A DNA stretch of 64,000 nt from Eubacterium coprostanoligenes (GTDB lineage Bacteria; Bacillota; Clostridia; Oscillospirales; Acutalibacteraceae), in NCBI RefSeq assembly GCF_900167205.1, contig NZ_FUWW01000012.1:1-64000 (forward strand), written 5' to 3'. How positions within the stretch are numbered: position 1 is the first letter of the stretch; the number at the start of each line of letters is the position of its first letter. This document shows positions 15,074-23,488 of the stretch, piece after piece. The position numbers were made by a program, and so were the translations under genes. The notes under the pieces were generated by a model, which made no database searches, was not told where the DNA came from, and saw only the letters and a program-made list of their open reading frames with translations.

Positions 15074-16222
15074 TTATGCCATAATTTTTTTGTAAAGTTC
15101 TTTGAGTTCTGCTTCATTTGTATCTCTTGGGTTGCCCGGACGGCAAGCGTCTGCATAAGCGTCTGCTGCAAGAACATCAAGGTCTTCTTCTCTTACCTTT
15201 TCATTAACAGCCGGAATGCCTACATCTGCCGAAAGCTTCTTAACAGCGTCAACGGCAGCCTTTCTGTATTCTGCCTGTGACATTTCGTCAACGCCTTCAA
15301 CACCCATAGCACGAGCGATTTCTCTGTACTTTTCGCCTGTGAAGTCCTCGTTGTATTCCATAACGATAGGGAGCATCATAGCGCAAGCTACACCGTGGGG
15401 TGTGTCGTAGTGAGCACCGAGTGTGTGAGCAATTGAGTGAGCAATGCCAAGACCGACATTTGAGAAGCCCATACCTGCGATATACTGTGCAAGAGCCATT
15501 CCCTCTCTGTCCTCGGGATTGTTTTCAACTGCACCACGGAGATGCTTTGCAATAAGTTTGATTGCCTCAAGGTGGAACATATCAGACATTTCCCAAGCGC
15601 CCTTTGTTATGTAGCCTTCGATAGCGTGTGTGAGTGCATCCATACCTGTTGAAGCTGTGAGTCCCTTTGGCATTGATGACATCATATCAGGGTCAACAAC
15701 CGCATATTCAGGAATATCGTTTTCGTCAACGCAAACAAACTTTCTTTCCTTTTGAACATCTGTGATTACATAGTTGATTGTAACCTCGGCAGCTGTGCCT
15801 GCTGTTGTTGGAACTGCGATTGTAGGAACAGCGTGATTCTTTGTCGGAGCAACGCCCTCAAGTGAGCGAACATCTGCAAATTCTGGGTTTGCAATGATGA
15901 TGCCGATTGCCTTTGCTGTATCCATTGATGAACCGCCACCGATAGCGATGATTGAATCAGCACCGCAAGCCTTGAAGCTCTCTACGCCGTCAACAACATT
16001 TTCGATTGTTGGGTTTGGCTTGATACCCGAATAAACTGTGTATGGAATTTTTGCTTCGTCAAGAAGGTCTGTTACCTTTGAAGTAACGCCAAACTTGATA
16101 AGGTCAGGGTCAGAGCAAACAAAAATATGCTTCCATCCCTTTGACTGAGCAATTGGAGCAATTTCCTTGATTGCGCCCTTGCCATGATATGAAATTGTAT
16201 TAAGTACGATTCTGTTAGCCAT
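15074..16222 (-). CDS. fucO: Iron-containing alcohol dehydrogenase, lactaldehyde reductase FucO-like
   Basis: 382 residues. FucO reduces L-lactaldehyde, the product of fucose and rhamnose catabolism, to 1,2-propanediol with NADH, an anaerobic electron sink. The match to E. coli FucO is long and near-collinear: MANRIVLN start, IAIGGGSSMDTAKAIGII nucleotide loop near residue 95, NPEFADVRSLEG, VPTTAGTAAEVTINYVITD, the metal-site DALTHAIEGY and AHSIAHTLGAHYDTPHG. It is monocistronic, about 29 kb from the fucose operon in this window, and is preceded by a perfect Rex operator over its promoter, so it is expected to be derepressed at high NADH. A broader alcohol substrate range is possible. Confidence 0.9.
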   Translation of the reverse strand: MANRIVLNTISYHGKGAIKEIAPIAQSKGWKHIFVCSDPDLIKFGVTSKVTDLLDEAKIPYTVYSGIKPNPTIENVVDGVESFKACGADSIIAIGGGSSMDTAKAIGIIIANPEFADVRSLEGVAPTKNHAVPTIAVPTTAGTAAEVTINYVITDVQKERKFVCVDENDIPEYAVVDPDMMSSMPKGLTASTGMDALTHAIEGYITKGAWEMSDMFHLEAIKLIAKHLRGAVENNPEDREGMALAQYIAGMGFSNVGLGIAHSIAHTLGAHYDTPHGVACAMMLPIVMEYNEDFTGEKYREIARAMGVEGVDEMSQAEYRKAAVDAVKKLSADVGIPAVNEKVREEDLDVLAADAYADACRPGNPRDTNEAELKELYKKIMA

Positions 16223-16258
16223 AGTGAAAACCTCCGTTTTTCTTTATCAATTTTCTAT

Positions 16259-16287
16259 ATTATACCACAATATTTTAAATAAGTATT
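16259..16287 (-). promoter_or_regulatory. Promoter of the fucO-like gene
   Basis: An extended -10 TGGTATAAT (TATAAT at 16264-16259) on the minus strand. The weak -35 position (16287-16282) overlaps the Rex site. Confidence 0.6.
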
Positions 16288-16304
16288 GTTAATTTTTTAA
16301 CAAT
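16285..16304. promoter_or_regulatory. Rex redox-sensing repressor operator
   Basis: TTGTTAATTTTTTAACAA (16286-16303) is an exact match to the known Rex consensus TTGTTAA-N4-TTAACAA. With the flanking A/T it is a 20-bp perfect palindrome. It overlaps the -35 region of the fucO-like gene, the position expected for repression. Rex leaves DNA when NADH rises. Confidence 0.85.
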
Positions 16305-16363
16305 TATTTAAGAATTTTTACTATTTTGGTAAATAATTACAAACTGTTGAGAAAATTTCTGAA

Positions 16364-16422
16364 TTTCGTTTTCTTGCGAGCGGGAACTGTACGATGGTAC
16401 CGTCCCCGAGCAAAAAACGAAA
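16364..16422. repeat. 59-bp imperfect palindrome
   Basis: TTTCGTTTT...TTGC...GTAC on the left pairs with GTAC...GCAAAAAACGAAA on the right around GATG, with a few bulges. It is GC-rich at the centre (GGTACCGTCCCCGAGC) in an AT-rich gap, resembling a small mobile palindromic (MITE/REP-like) element. Confidence 0.55.
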
Positions 16423-16428
16423 AACGCC

Positions 16429-16465
16429 AAAAATGCTGTAAGTATTAAACTTACAGCATTTTTTA
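16429..16465. terminator. Bidirectional terminator-like hairpin behind the GH112 operon
   Basis: AAAAATGCTGTAAGT pairs with ACTTACAGCATTTTT across a five-base loop, with A-/T-runs on both sides. The stem core matches the gltA-marR terminator. Confidence 0.75.
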
Positions 16466-16531
16466 AAGTCCCACTGTCAACACTTCGTGTTGCCGCCTCC
16501 GTTTAAGGATGCATTAAGCGGTTAGTTTATT

Positions 16532-18754
16532 TTATTGGCGTGGTTCAGGAACTTTATCGGCAGTTTGATACCACTTGATTTCGTTTGCTTCAAGGTGCAA
16601 TTCAAAGCTTGTGCCGTCACCGACATAAACAGTTGTGTCCTGTGGCTCATAAGTGTTGTTTACAACGCAGTACTTGCCGTTCTTTACATAAGCGTGAACC
16701 TCAACATTGTAGTTTGTTGAATACCAACGATGAAGCTCGTCCTCTGCCGAAGCACTCCACAAAACCGCACGGTAAAGCACACGGCTGTTTTCGAACGAAT
16801 ACGGAAGTCCGCTGATGTAGACACCTCTGCCCTTGCCGAATTCTCTGACAGCCATTTGAACTTCCTCTGCGTGTCTTACGGCAAACGGAAGCTCGGTTGC
16901 ATTTTGAACAAGAACAGTTGTGCCGTCAAGAGCAACGATATTCTTCTTGCCCTCGCCGAAATCAACATTTCCGCCCTCGGTGTCTGCAAGGATGAAGTGG
17001 TCTCTGTGTTCCTCGGTGTTGTATCTGCGAGTGTTGAGAGTGAATCCGTTTTCTTCCTCAACGCCCAAAATATCATTGAGTTGGAAGAACTTGCCCTGCC
17101 AATGATGAGCGGCAGGCTCGCCGACACCGATAAATCCACCGCCGTTGAACACAAACTTCTTAACGGCTGTGATGATTTGCTCATCTGCCCAATATTCGCC
17201 ACCCGACTGTGCTGTGTCTGCATCGCCGACATTGATGATTACATCAAACTTGTCGAGGAAATTGCTGTCGTTCTTAATATCATCAAAGCTGATGAACGAA
17301 ACATCAAACGGCGCACCGCTCAAAGCCTCGATAACTCCGAAATAAGAATAATTCTGTCTGTAATAAAGACCGTGGTGAACCATATGGTTTGACCAAGAAC
17401 GCATCTTGCCCCAACAGTTGAGCACTGCAACTTTCTTTACGCAATAAGGTGTTACACCTTGGATATTATCATAAAGTGTGCGGAACTCATCACAAACACC
17501 CTTGATATATTCAACAAATTCAGGGAACTTGAGCGCAAGTTTGAGATAACCGCCATAGCCGATACGCTGGATAGGACTTCTCAAAATTGCTCGTCTTGCA
17601 GTCACCCAATTTACCTTTGCTTCATAAATAGGGTCGCCGCCCTCACAGAAAACATCAGGGAAGAAATATGGCAAAAATCTGCCCTCGGTATATTTTACAT
17701 TTTTAATATCGCTGAAAAGACGAAGTGTTGCACCGTTGCCGACACTGCCTACAACAGCGTCAAGACCGATTGATGCAAAGTCATCCATAAACGGCTCCAT
17801 ACCAATCCAGTGGTCGCCCATAAACATCATTGCTTCCTTGCCGTACTCGTGAACAATGTCCACCATTTCTTTGGCAAGTTTGGCAACCTCACGCATTTGG
17901 AACTTTTGGAAATCCTTGAATTCCTTTGACGGAATACGATATGTATTGTTCATATAACCCTGGTCAATGATAAACTCCGGACGGAACTTGTAGCCGACTT
18001 CTTTTTCGAATTGCTCAAGGATATACGGGCTTACGGATGCCGAATAGCCGAACCAATCAACAAACTTTTCTCTTGCGAATTCATCAAACACAAGAGTGAA
18101 CTGATGGAAAAATGTTGTGAATCTGACAACATCAACATAATCGTGAGTGTCAAGGAATCTGCGAAGTCTGTCGAGCGAATGTGCTCTTGTCTTTGGCTGA
18201 CGAACATCAAAGGTAATCTGCGGTTCAACATCTTTCCACTCGTTGACAACAGCGTTGTACATATGAACCGGGTCCCACATAATGTAAGCAAGGAAACTTA
18301 CTGTATATTCGTGGAACGGTGTGCATTTGTTGATTGTTACATTGCCCGTTGCCTCGTCATATCCCCAATCGGTCGGAGCAACAACCTCACCTGTTGTGCG
18401 GTCGATAACCTCCCACCATCTTGTGATGTCGTCACGGTTGTTGACCTTGAGCATATCGGGATAAAGATGGTTCATAAGATGAATTTCAAGAGTTGACTCG
18501 GTTGCTGTGTAGAACGGAGTCATAATGTACATCTGCTGAATTTCATCAGGGTTAGCCTTTGCCCATTCGTTATCTTTTCTTGTGGTGTAATAGGTTGCAT
18601 AAATCTTTGCGCCTGTGTCCTTAAGTTCCTGTGGAAACTCTGTGCCGTCACAGTCACGGATTGCGTCTGCACCCCATTCGTCCATAATTTCAAGGGTTTC
18701 CTTAACCACATCCATATCGGTTGGAATGGTTACTCTGCCTTTGCTTTGTGCCAT
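16532..18754 (-). CDS. GH112 beta-1,3-galactosyl-N-acetylhexosamine phosphorylase (or galactosyl-rhamnose phosphorylase)
   Basis: 740 residues, cytoplasmic. GH112 enzymes phosphorolyse lacto-N-biose or galacto-N-biose to galactose 1-phosphate and the free HexNAc; one clostridial branch uses Gal-beta-1,4-rhamnose. The match to bifidobacterial LNB phosphorylase covers the full length: GRVTIPTD, WGADAIRDCDGTEFP, WEVIDRTTGEVV, HEYTVSFLAYIMWDPVHMYN, DVVRFTTFFHQFTLVFDE, EAMMFMGDHWIGMEPFMDD, KYTEGRFLPYFFPDVFCEGG and GKGRGVYISGLPYSFENSR. It ends a three-gene operon, 12 bases behind the beta-helix gene. Which acceptor is used cannot be settled by eye. No galactose 1-phosphate or HexNAc genes adjoin it. 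Confidence 0.93.
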   Translation of the reverse strand: MAQSKGRVTIPTDMDVVKETLEIMDEWGADAIRDCDGTEFPQELKDTGAKIYATYYTTRKDNEWAKANPDEIQQMYIMTPFYTATESTLEIHLMNHLYPDMLKVNNRDDITRWWEVIDRTTGEVVAPTDWGYDEATGNVTINKCTPFHEYTVSFLAYIMWDPVHMYNAVVNEWKDVEPQITFDVRQPKTRAHSLDRLRRFLDTHDYVDVVRFTTFFHQFTLVFDEFAREKFVDWFGYSASVSPYILEQFEKEVGYKFRPEFIIDQGYMNNTYRIPSKEFKDFQKFQMREVAKLAKEMVDIVHEYGKEAMMFMGDHWIGMEPFMDDFASIGLDAVVGSVGNGATLRLFSDIKNVKYTEGRFLPYFFPDVFCEGGDPIYEAKVNWVTARRAILRSPIQRIGYGGYLKLALKFPEFVEYIKGVCDEFRTLYDNIQGVTPYCVKKVAVLNCWGKMRSWSNHMVHHGLYYRQNYSYFGVIEALSGAPFDVSFISFDDIKNDSNFLDKFDVIINVGDADTAQSGGEYWADEQIITAVKKFVFNGGGFIGVGEPAAHHWQGKFFQLNDILGVEEENGFTLNTRRYNTEEHRDHFILADTEGGNVDFGEGKKNIVALDGTTVLVQNATELPFAVRHAEEVQMAVREFGKGRGVYISGLPYSFENSRVLYRAVLWSASAEDELHRWYSTNYNVEVHAYVKNGKYCVVNNTYEPQDTTVYVGDGTSFELHLEANEIKWYQTADKVPEPRQ

Positions 18755-18766
18755 AGTTATACCTCG

Positions 18767-20059
18767 TTAATCTATAATTTCTATTTTATTATTTTTAAGC
18801 GTCATTTTGCCGTGATTTCTCTTGCGTTTGAGCGGAACACTCTTGCGCATATAGAATTCGTTGTCAGCAACATAAGCGTCAGGATTGCCCGACGGACTTA
18901 AAATTCCGCCCAAATCGTCATAGCTTACATTATTGACAAATGTATTATGCACGGCTTCGCCAAGGCAGAACATCATACATCCGCCCTCGTTAAGTCTTGA
19001 ATAGTTATACTTATATGTAGTGCCGTCACCCGAATCGGCATCCCACGGCATACCGTCTTGATTGAGTTTTGTGTCCACACCCTCGTTGTATTGGAGCAAA
19101 GCATTTTTGCACTTCCACGGCCAAATCGCAGCCGCAACCTTGCCCATTCTCTTGCCCGGCTTGGTATAAACACGATCGTTCATCTCGGTTGCACAAGTGT
19201 CCGAAACATTGTGTTCAACAAGCGGAGTGAGTGCATACATAGGCGTGATTGCGTCACCGCCGATATTCTTTGTGTAGTTACCTGTAATCAAAATGTTGAG
19301 GTTGCCGTATTTTTCAAAAGTTTCCTCTTTAAGTTCCTTGCCTGCAAAATCTGCGTGGCGATAGGAATAGCCGACTGCAATTCCCCATCTGCTGACATTC
19401 TTTACAAAACAGCCCTCAACAGTTACGCCGTCATATCTTGCAACGCCTGTTTTGCTTTCGTCCTCCGGCTTGAAAGCGGTCATATAAATACCGCCGTTGT
19501 TCATATGCTTGTTGTATACATTGCCGTTGACATCGTGAACAAAAAGATTTTTGAGTGTGATTGAGTGAATAGTTCCTCTGTTTTGAGCAACAACGGCAAC
19601 GCCTGTTCTGTCCCTCTTGTCAGGGTCGCTGTACGCCTCGGGAGTTGTAAACTCCTCTTTGTTTGCAATTTCTATATCACGGATGATGATATTCTCCACA
19701 TCATAAAGAAGAACGGAGGAAGAAACATCACCCTTGTAAATATGCCCTGCATTGTCGAGCTTTGTGCCGTAATCCTGATACCAAATGCCCTCGCCGTTTG
19801 TGTTGATGAACGGAGGACGCTCACCGTCACCGTAAGGTGCAATCTCGATTGCCTCTCCGTCAATGCTTCCGCAATTTTTGAGGTGCAAAAACTGATTGTT
19901 GAACACCGAGCCTCTTTCGAGCAAAATCCTGTCGCCTGCGTTGAGCTTGAGCGAATTGACCTTGTCAAGAGTTAAAAAGGCGGTTTGAGGAGTCAAGCCG
20001 TCATTATTGTCGTTTCCGTTAAGAGAGCTTGCGTAATATGTTGTTGATTTCATTTTCAT
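18767..20059 (-). CDS. Cytoplasmic right-handed beta-helix protein, possible GH136-like glycosidase
   Basis: 430 residues, no signal peptide. It opens with YYASSLNGNDNNDGLTPQTA, the usual first coil of pectate-lyase-like beta-helix enzymes. Coils such as VENIIIRDIEIANKEE, SITLKNLFVHDVNGN and GVTVEGCFVKNVSRWGIAVG follow, then the acidic motif QDGMPWDADSGDG (Asp335, 340, 342) and KYNYSRLNEGG. Its operon mates are a GH112 phosphorylase and a small helical protein. GH136 lacto-N-biosidases are beta-helix enzymes that need a helical chaperone, supply the GH112 substrate and, as I recall, use two Asp seven residues apart, as here. The function is therefore an inference. The start at 20059 or at the second Met (20053) is open; GAGGAGG precedes both. 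Confidence 0.75.
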   Translation of the reverse strand: MKMKSTTYYASSLNGNDNNDGLTPQTAFLTLDKVNSLKLNAGDRILLERGSVFNNQFLHLKNCGSIDGEAIEIAPYGDGERPPFINTNGEGIWYQDYGTKLDNAGHIYKGDVSSSVLLYDVENIIIRDIEIANKEEFTTPEAYSDPDKRDRTGVAVVAQNRGTIHSITLKNLFVHDVNGNVYNKHMNNGGIYMTAFKPEDESKTGVARYDGVTVEGCFVKNVSRWGIAVGYSYRHADFAGKELKEETFEKYGNLNILITGNYTKNIGGDAITPMYALTPLVEHNVSDTCATEMNDRVYTKPGKRMGKVAAAIWPWKCKNALLQYNEGVDTKLNQDGMPWDADSGDGTTYKYNYSRLNEGGCMMFCLGEAVHNTFVNNVSYDDLGGILSPSGNPDAYVADNEFYMRKSVPLKRKRNHGKMTLKNNKIEIID

Positions 20060-20465
20060 ATTCCTCCTCTCTTATTTTCTTGTACACAACATCTCGTGAT
20101 TCTTTGAATCTGAACCTGTCGCCGTTATATCGGGTGAACAAGTCCTTGTTGAGTTTGTAGTATTCCTTAAGCTGTGGTTTTTCAATAGGCTTGTAGCTAT
20201 ACTTGATGCCCTTTTGTTCCGACACAAAATCAAGTCTGAAACGAGTGAGTTCCCAATCAAGATACGCTGTCGGTGTAAACTGCTTCAAGCCATAAACAAT
20301 CTCGCCGTTATCAAAAGCAGTTTTGCGCTTGGCATTTTCGTTTTTACATCTTGACACAACTGCATCAAGACTGCTGTCGTCAATCAGTCCGAGCTGTTCG
20401 GCAAAAACAAGGCACGCTTTTGCGTATTTTTCTTCCCTATCGCTCGTGAAAAAAATATTATTCAT
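20019..20465 (-). CDS. Small helical protein, possible folding partner of the beta-helix protein
   Basis: 148 residues from the ATG at 20465, which follows GGAGAGGG. No database family is recognised. The sequence is highly charged and helical, with YAKACLVFAEQLGLIDDSS, EKPQLKEYYKLNKDLFTRYN and RDVVYKKIREEEYENEINN. These segments resemble the N-terminal helical domain of SurA/PrsA-type foldases without the PPIase part. Its last 41 bases overlap the start of the beta-helix gene, implying coupled translation and a physical partnership. First gene of the GH112 operon. Confidence 0.65.
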   Translation of the reverse strand: MNNIFFTSDREEKYAKACLVFAEQLGLIDDSSLDAVVSRCKNENAKRKTAFDNGEIVYGLKQFTPTAYLDWELTRFRLDFVSEQKGIKYSYKPIEKPQLKEYYKLNKDLFTRYNGDRFRFKESRDVVYKKIREEEYENEINNILRKLS

Positions 20466-20547
20466 AGTCCCTCTCCGATTGTTATTTATGCCAGACTGCA
20501 AGCCACAATTTTTGAGCTAAAAGTTGCAAATTGACATATCCCGTTTA

Positions 20548-20577
20548 ATTATAATATATAATACAATCAATATTCAA
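20548..20577 (-). promoter_or_regulatory. Promoter of the GH112 operon
   Basis: TTGAAT (20577-20572), 18 bases, TATAAT (20553-20548) on the minus strand, giving an ~80-base leader. The same AT-rich gap must hold the divergent tex promoter; a TTGACA at 20531-20536 is its only visible -35 candidate. Confidence 0.55.
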
Positions 20578-20713
20578 GGTACAATCAAAACTATATGGTA
20601 AAAAAACTGTCGGATTTTTTGGCTATTATTACTAAAAAATACCGCCTTATTTTGCTTGAAAGAACGCCCGATTTTTGGTAAACTGAATGTATCACACAAA
20701 AAAGGAAGTAACT

Positions 20714-22876
20714 ATGGATATAGTAAAACAATTAGAGCTTGAATTTTCGTTAAAGCCTTGGCAGGCAGAAAACACGGTGAAGCTCATTGATAACGGAAAC
20801 ACAATTCCGTTCATTGCACGATACAGAAAAGAAGCCACAGGTTCGCTTGACGACCAATTGTTGAGAGAGCTGAACGACAGACTAAACTATCTCCGCTCAT
20901 TAGAGGAGCAAAAAGAAAAGATTGTTGCATCCATCACCGAGCAAGAAAAGATGACGGACGACATTGCAAAATCTATCGAAAACGCAAAGACGATGACGGA
21001 ACTTGAGGACATCTACCGTCCGTTCCGTCCAAAGAGAAAAACAAGAGCCTCCGTTGCAAAGGCACTCGGACTTGAACCGCTTGCAGAGGCAATCTACGCA
21101 CAGGAAAAAGGCACTCCTGAGCCGGAAATTTTGGCAGAGGACTACCTGACCGATGAGGTTGCAGACATTGAAAGTGCACTTCAAGGTGCAAAGGACATCA
21201 TTGCAGAGCTTGTGTCCGACGACCCGAACGGCAGAAAACTCATCCGCTACGCTGTGCACAACAACGGTATGCTCACATCAAAGGGAGCAGATGACGACCT
21301 CGGCGTGTACGAAATGTACAAGGAATACAGCGAGCCTGTAAAATCCATTGCAGGGCACAGAGTTTTGGCTGTCAACAGAGGCGAAAAAGAGGGCAAACTC
21401 AAGGTCGAAATTGAATTTGACAAGACCATTGCCACCGACCTTTTGTTCAACATCCACTGCAAAAACAACACCAAGGCGACCGACCTTGTTATCGAAGCTG
21501 TTGAAGATTCATTCAACAGACTTATCTTCCCATCTATCGAAAGAGAAATCCGCAACGAACTGACCGCCAACGCCTGCGAAGCATCAATCAAGGTATTTGG
21601 CGAAAACACTCGTCAGCTCCTTATGCAACCGCCTGTAAAGGGCAATGTCACAATCGGGCTTGACCCGGGCTATCGCACAGGATGCAAGGTTGCTGTTATC
21701 AGCGAAACAGGCAAGGTGCTCGACACGGGAGTTATTTATCCTGCACCGCCACACAACAAAATTGAAGAAGCAAAAAAGACAATCACCGCACTTGTGAAAA
21801 AATATAATGTAAAGATGTTTGCAATCGGCAACGGCACGGCATCGCACGAAACCGAGGTGTTTGCGTCCGACCTTATCAAAGAACTTGACTGCGGAATAAC
21901 CTATATGGTTGTCAGCGAAGCGGGTGCATCAGTTTACAGTGCATCAAAACTTGCGGCGGAGGAATTTCCGCAATTCGATGTCAGCCTGCGTAGTGCGGTC
22001 AGCATTGCAAGACGACTTCAAGACCCGCTTGCAGAGCTTGTAAAAATCGATCCAAAGGCAATCGGAGTTGGTCAATATCAACACGATATGCCACAAAAAG
22101 AACTGTCGGCAGAGCTTGACGGCGTGGTTGAAAGCTGTGTAAACAGCGTCGGCGTTGACCTCAACACCGCATCACCGCAATTGCTGTCAAGAGTTGCAGG
22201 TGTTTCAAGTGCAGTGGCAAAAAATATTGTTGCATACCGTGAAGAAAACGGCTCGTTTACATCAAGAAGCGAATTGAAAAAAGTTGCAAAATTAGGACCA
22301 AAAGCATTTGAACAATGCGCAGGTTTTCTGCGTGTTGCAGAAAGCAAGAATGTGCTTGACAACACCGCCGTTCACCCGGAAAGTTATTCGGCGGCAAAGG
22401 AGCTTTTGAAGGTTTGCGAAGTCTCTGAAAGCGACATCAAATCGGGCAACATCACAAAACTTCAATCGCAGGTGCAAACAATCGGAACATCGGCACTTGC
22501 ACAAAAACTTGACATCGGTGAGCCGACCCTCGTTGACATTGTGAGCGAACTTTCAAAGCCGGGTCGTGACCCAAGAGATGAACTGCCGAAGCCACTTTTA
22601 CGCACAGATGTTATGGGCATGGAGGACTTGAAAGCCGGAATGGAGCTCAACGGCACGGTCAGAAATGTTATCGACTTTGGTGCGTTTGTTGACATAGGCG
22701 TGCATCAAGACGGACTTGTGCACATCAGCCAAATCACAAACCGCTACATCAAGCATCCGTCGGATGTGCTCAAGGTGGGCGACATTGTGACCGTTTGGGT
22801 ACTCTCCGTTGATGTTGACAAAAAGCGAATTTCGCTGACCATGAAAAACCCTAACGAAATGAAAGACAAAAAATAA
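20714..22876 (+). CDS. tex: Tex-family S1 RNA-binding protein
   Basis: 720 residues from the ATG at 20714 (AAAGGAAG precedes it; the upstream ATG at 20687 has no such site). Tex is a conserved nucleic-acid-binding factor linked to transcription. Domain order: N-terminal helical Tex_N (FIARYRKEATGSLDD), the YqgF/RuvX-like core (VTIGLDPGYRTGCKVAVI near residue 318), helix-hairpin-helix repeats (VGVDLNTASPQLLSRVAG) and a C-terminal S1 domain (GTVRNVIDFGAFVDIGVHQDG), ending in KRISLTMKN. Length and order are normal for the family. Confidence 0.95.
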   Translation: MDIVKQLELEFSLKPWQAENTVKLIDNGNTIPFIARYRKEATGSLDDQLLRELNDRLNYLRSLEEQKEKIVASITEQEKMTDDIAKSIENAKTMTELEDIYRPFRPKRKTRASVAKALGLEPLAEAIYAQEKGTPEPEILAEDYLTDEVADIESALQGAKDIIAELVSDDPNGRKLIRYAVHNNGMLTSKGADDDLGVYEMYKEYSEPVKSIAGHRVLAVNRGEKEGKLKVEIEFDKTIATDLLFNIHCKNNTKATDLVIEAVEDSFNRLIFPSIEREIRNELTANACEASIKVFGENTRQLLMQPPVKGNVTIGLDPGYRTGCKVAVISETGKVLDTGVIYPAPPHNKIEEAKKTITALVKKYNVKMFAIGNGTASHETEVFASDLIKELDCGITYMVVSEAGASVYSASKLAAEEFPQFDVSLRSAVSIARRLQDPLAELVKIDPKAIGVGQYQHDMPQKELSAELDGVVESCVNSVGVDLNTASPQLLSRVAGVSSAVAKNIVAYREENGSFTSRSELKKVAKLGPKAFEQCAGFLRVAESKNVLDNTAVHPESYSAAKELLKVCEVSESDIKSGNITKLQSQVQTIGTSALAQKLDIGEPTLVDIVSELSKPGRDPRDELPKPLLRTDVMGMEDLKAGMELNGTVRNVIDFGAFVDIGVHQDGLVHISQITNRYIKHPSDVLKVGDIVTVWVLSVDVDKKRISLTMKNPNEMKDKK

Positions 22877-22885
22877 CAGCAAAAT

Positions 22886-22919
22886 AAAAATCCGTAAGCA
22901 TGATGTTTACGGATTTTTT
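22886..22919. terminator. Terminator between tex and the phosphopantetheinyl transferase gene
   Basis: AAAAATCCGTAAGC pairs with GTTTACGGATTTTTT. It lies between converging genes and can serve both. Confidence 0.8.
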
Positions 22920-22921
22920 GC

Positions 22922-23488
22922 TTATGAAGTTATAATCGCCAACACATAATCGCCGAGAAATTGAAGTTCGGCGGTTATTTTTTTGCCGTCAAGGATAATC
23001 GACTTGCCTCGGGTGAGTGGCAAAACTTCAACCCCGTCAAACAGCATTTTTATGCCATCTCCCGTGAGTTTTGACAACGCCTCTTTGAGCGTCCACAGAA
23101 CGGTCAACCTCACCTCATCATCGCTTGCCCACTCTTGTTCCGACGAAGTGAAAAATCGGGAAGAAACAGTCGTTTTCACCCTGCCGACTTCTTCAATATC
23201 AATCCCGACCGGACAATCAAAAACAGCCAGAACACAACGATTTCCGCTATGCGATATGCTGATATATCTGCCATCGGTCAGATACGGCTTGCCGTTGTCG
23301 GTATACTGAATTTCGCCCTCGCTTATTCCGGCTTTGTCAAGCAAAACAGCGGTGCAAAGGCACAAATCCGCATCCGATTTTTCTTTATATCCGAGTGATT
23401 TTTTGTATCTCTCGGGATAGTTTTTTTCAATAAATTCAACCGCTGTCGGAGTTAATTCAACAGCGGTCATCATATAAATTTTGCTCAT
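22922..23488 (-). CDS. 4'-phosphopantetheinyl transferase, Sfp type
   Basis: 188 residues. Transfers the phosphopantetheine arm from CoA to a carrier-protein serine. The Mg2+ motif GIDIEEVGRV (about 94) and the helix WTLKEALSKLTGDGI (about 129) are intact, together with SISHSGNRCVLAV. No polyketide or peptide synthetase is in the window, so the target could be the fatty-acid ACP or a remote carrier. Its ATG overlaps the stop of the SGNH gene by one base (TAATG), so the two are translationally coupled. Confidence 0.92.
   Translation of the reverse strand: MSKIYMMTAVELTPTAVEFIEKNYPERYKKSLGYKEKSDADLCLCTAVLLDKAGISEGEIQYTDNGKPYLTDGRYISISHSGNRCVLAVFDCPVGIDIEEVGRVKTTVSSRFFTSSEQEWASDDEVRLTVLWTLKEALSKLTGDGIKMLFDGVEVLPLTRGKSIILDGKKITAELQFLGDYVLAIITS

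Noticed and set aside
16423-16531. A second Rex-like site or small RNA between the GH112 operon and the palindrome
   Set aside because: The symmetric sequence here is a terminator with A/T tails, and CAACACTTCGTGTTG is a short isolated hairpin. Neither matches the Rex consensus.
20531-20562. TTGACA with downstream TATAAT as the tex promoter
   Set aside because: The spacer to the nearest good -10 box is 13 or 20 bases, so I did not list it as a promoter, although it remains the only candidate.
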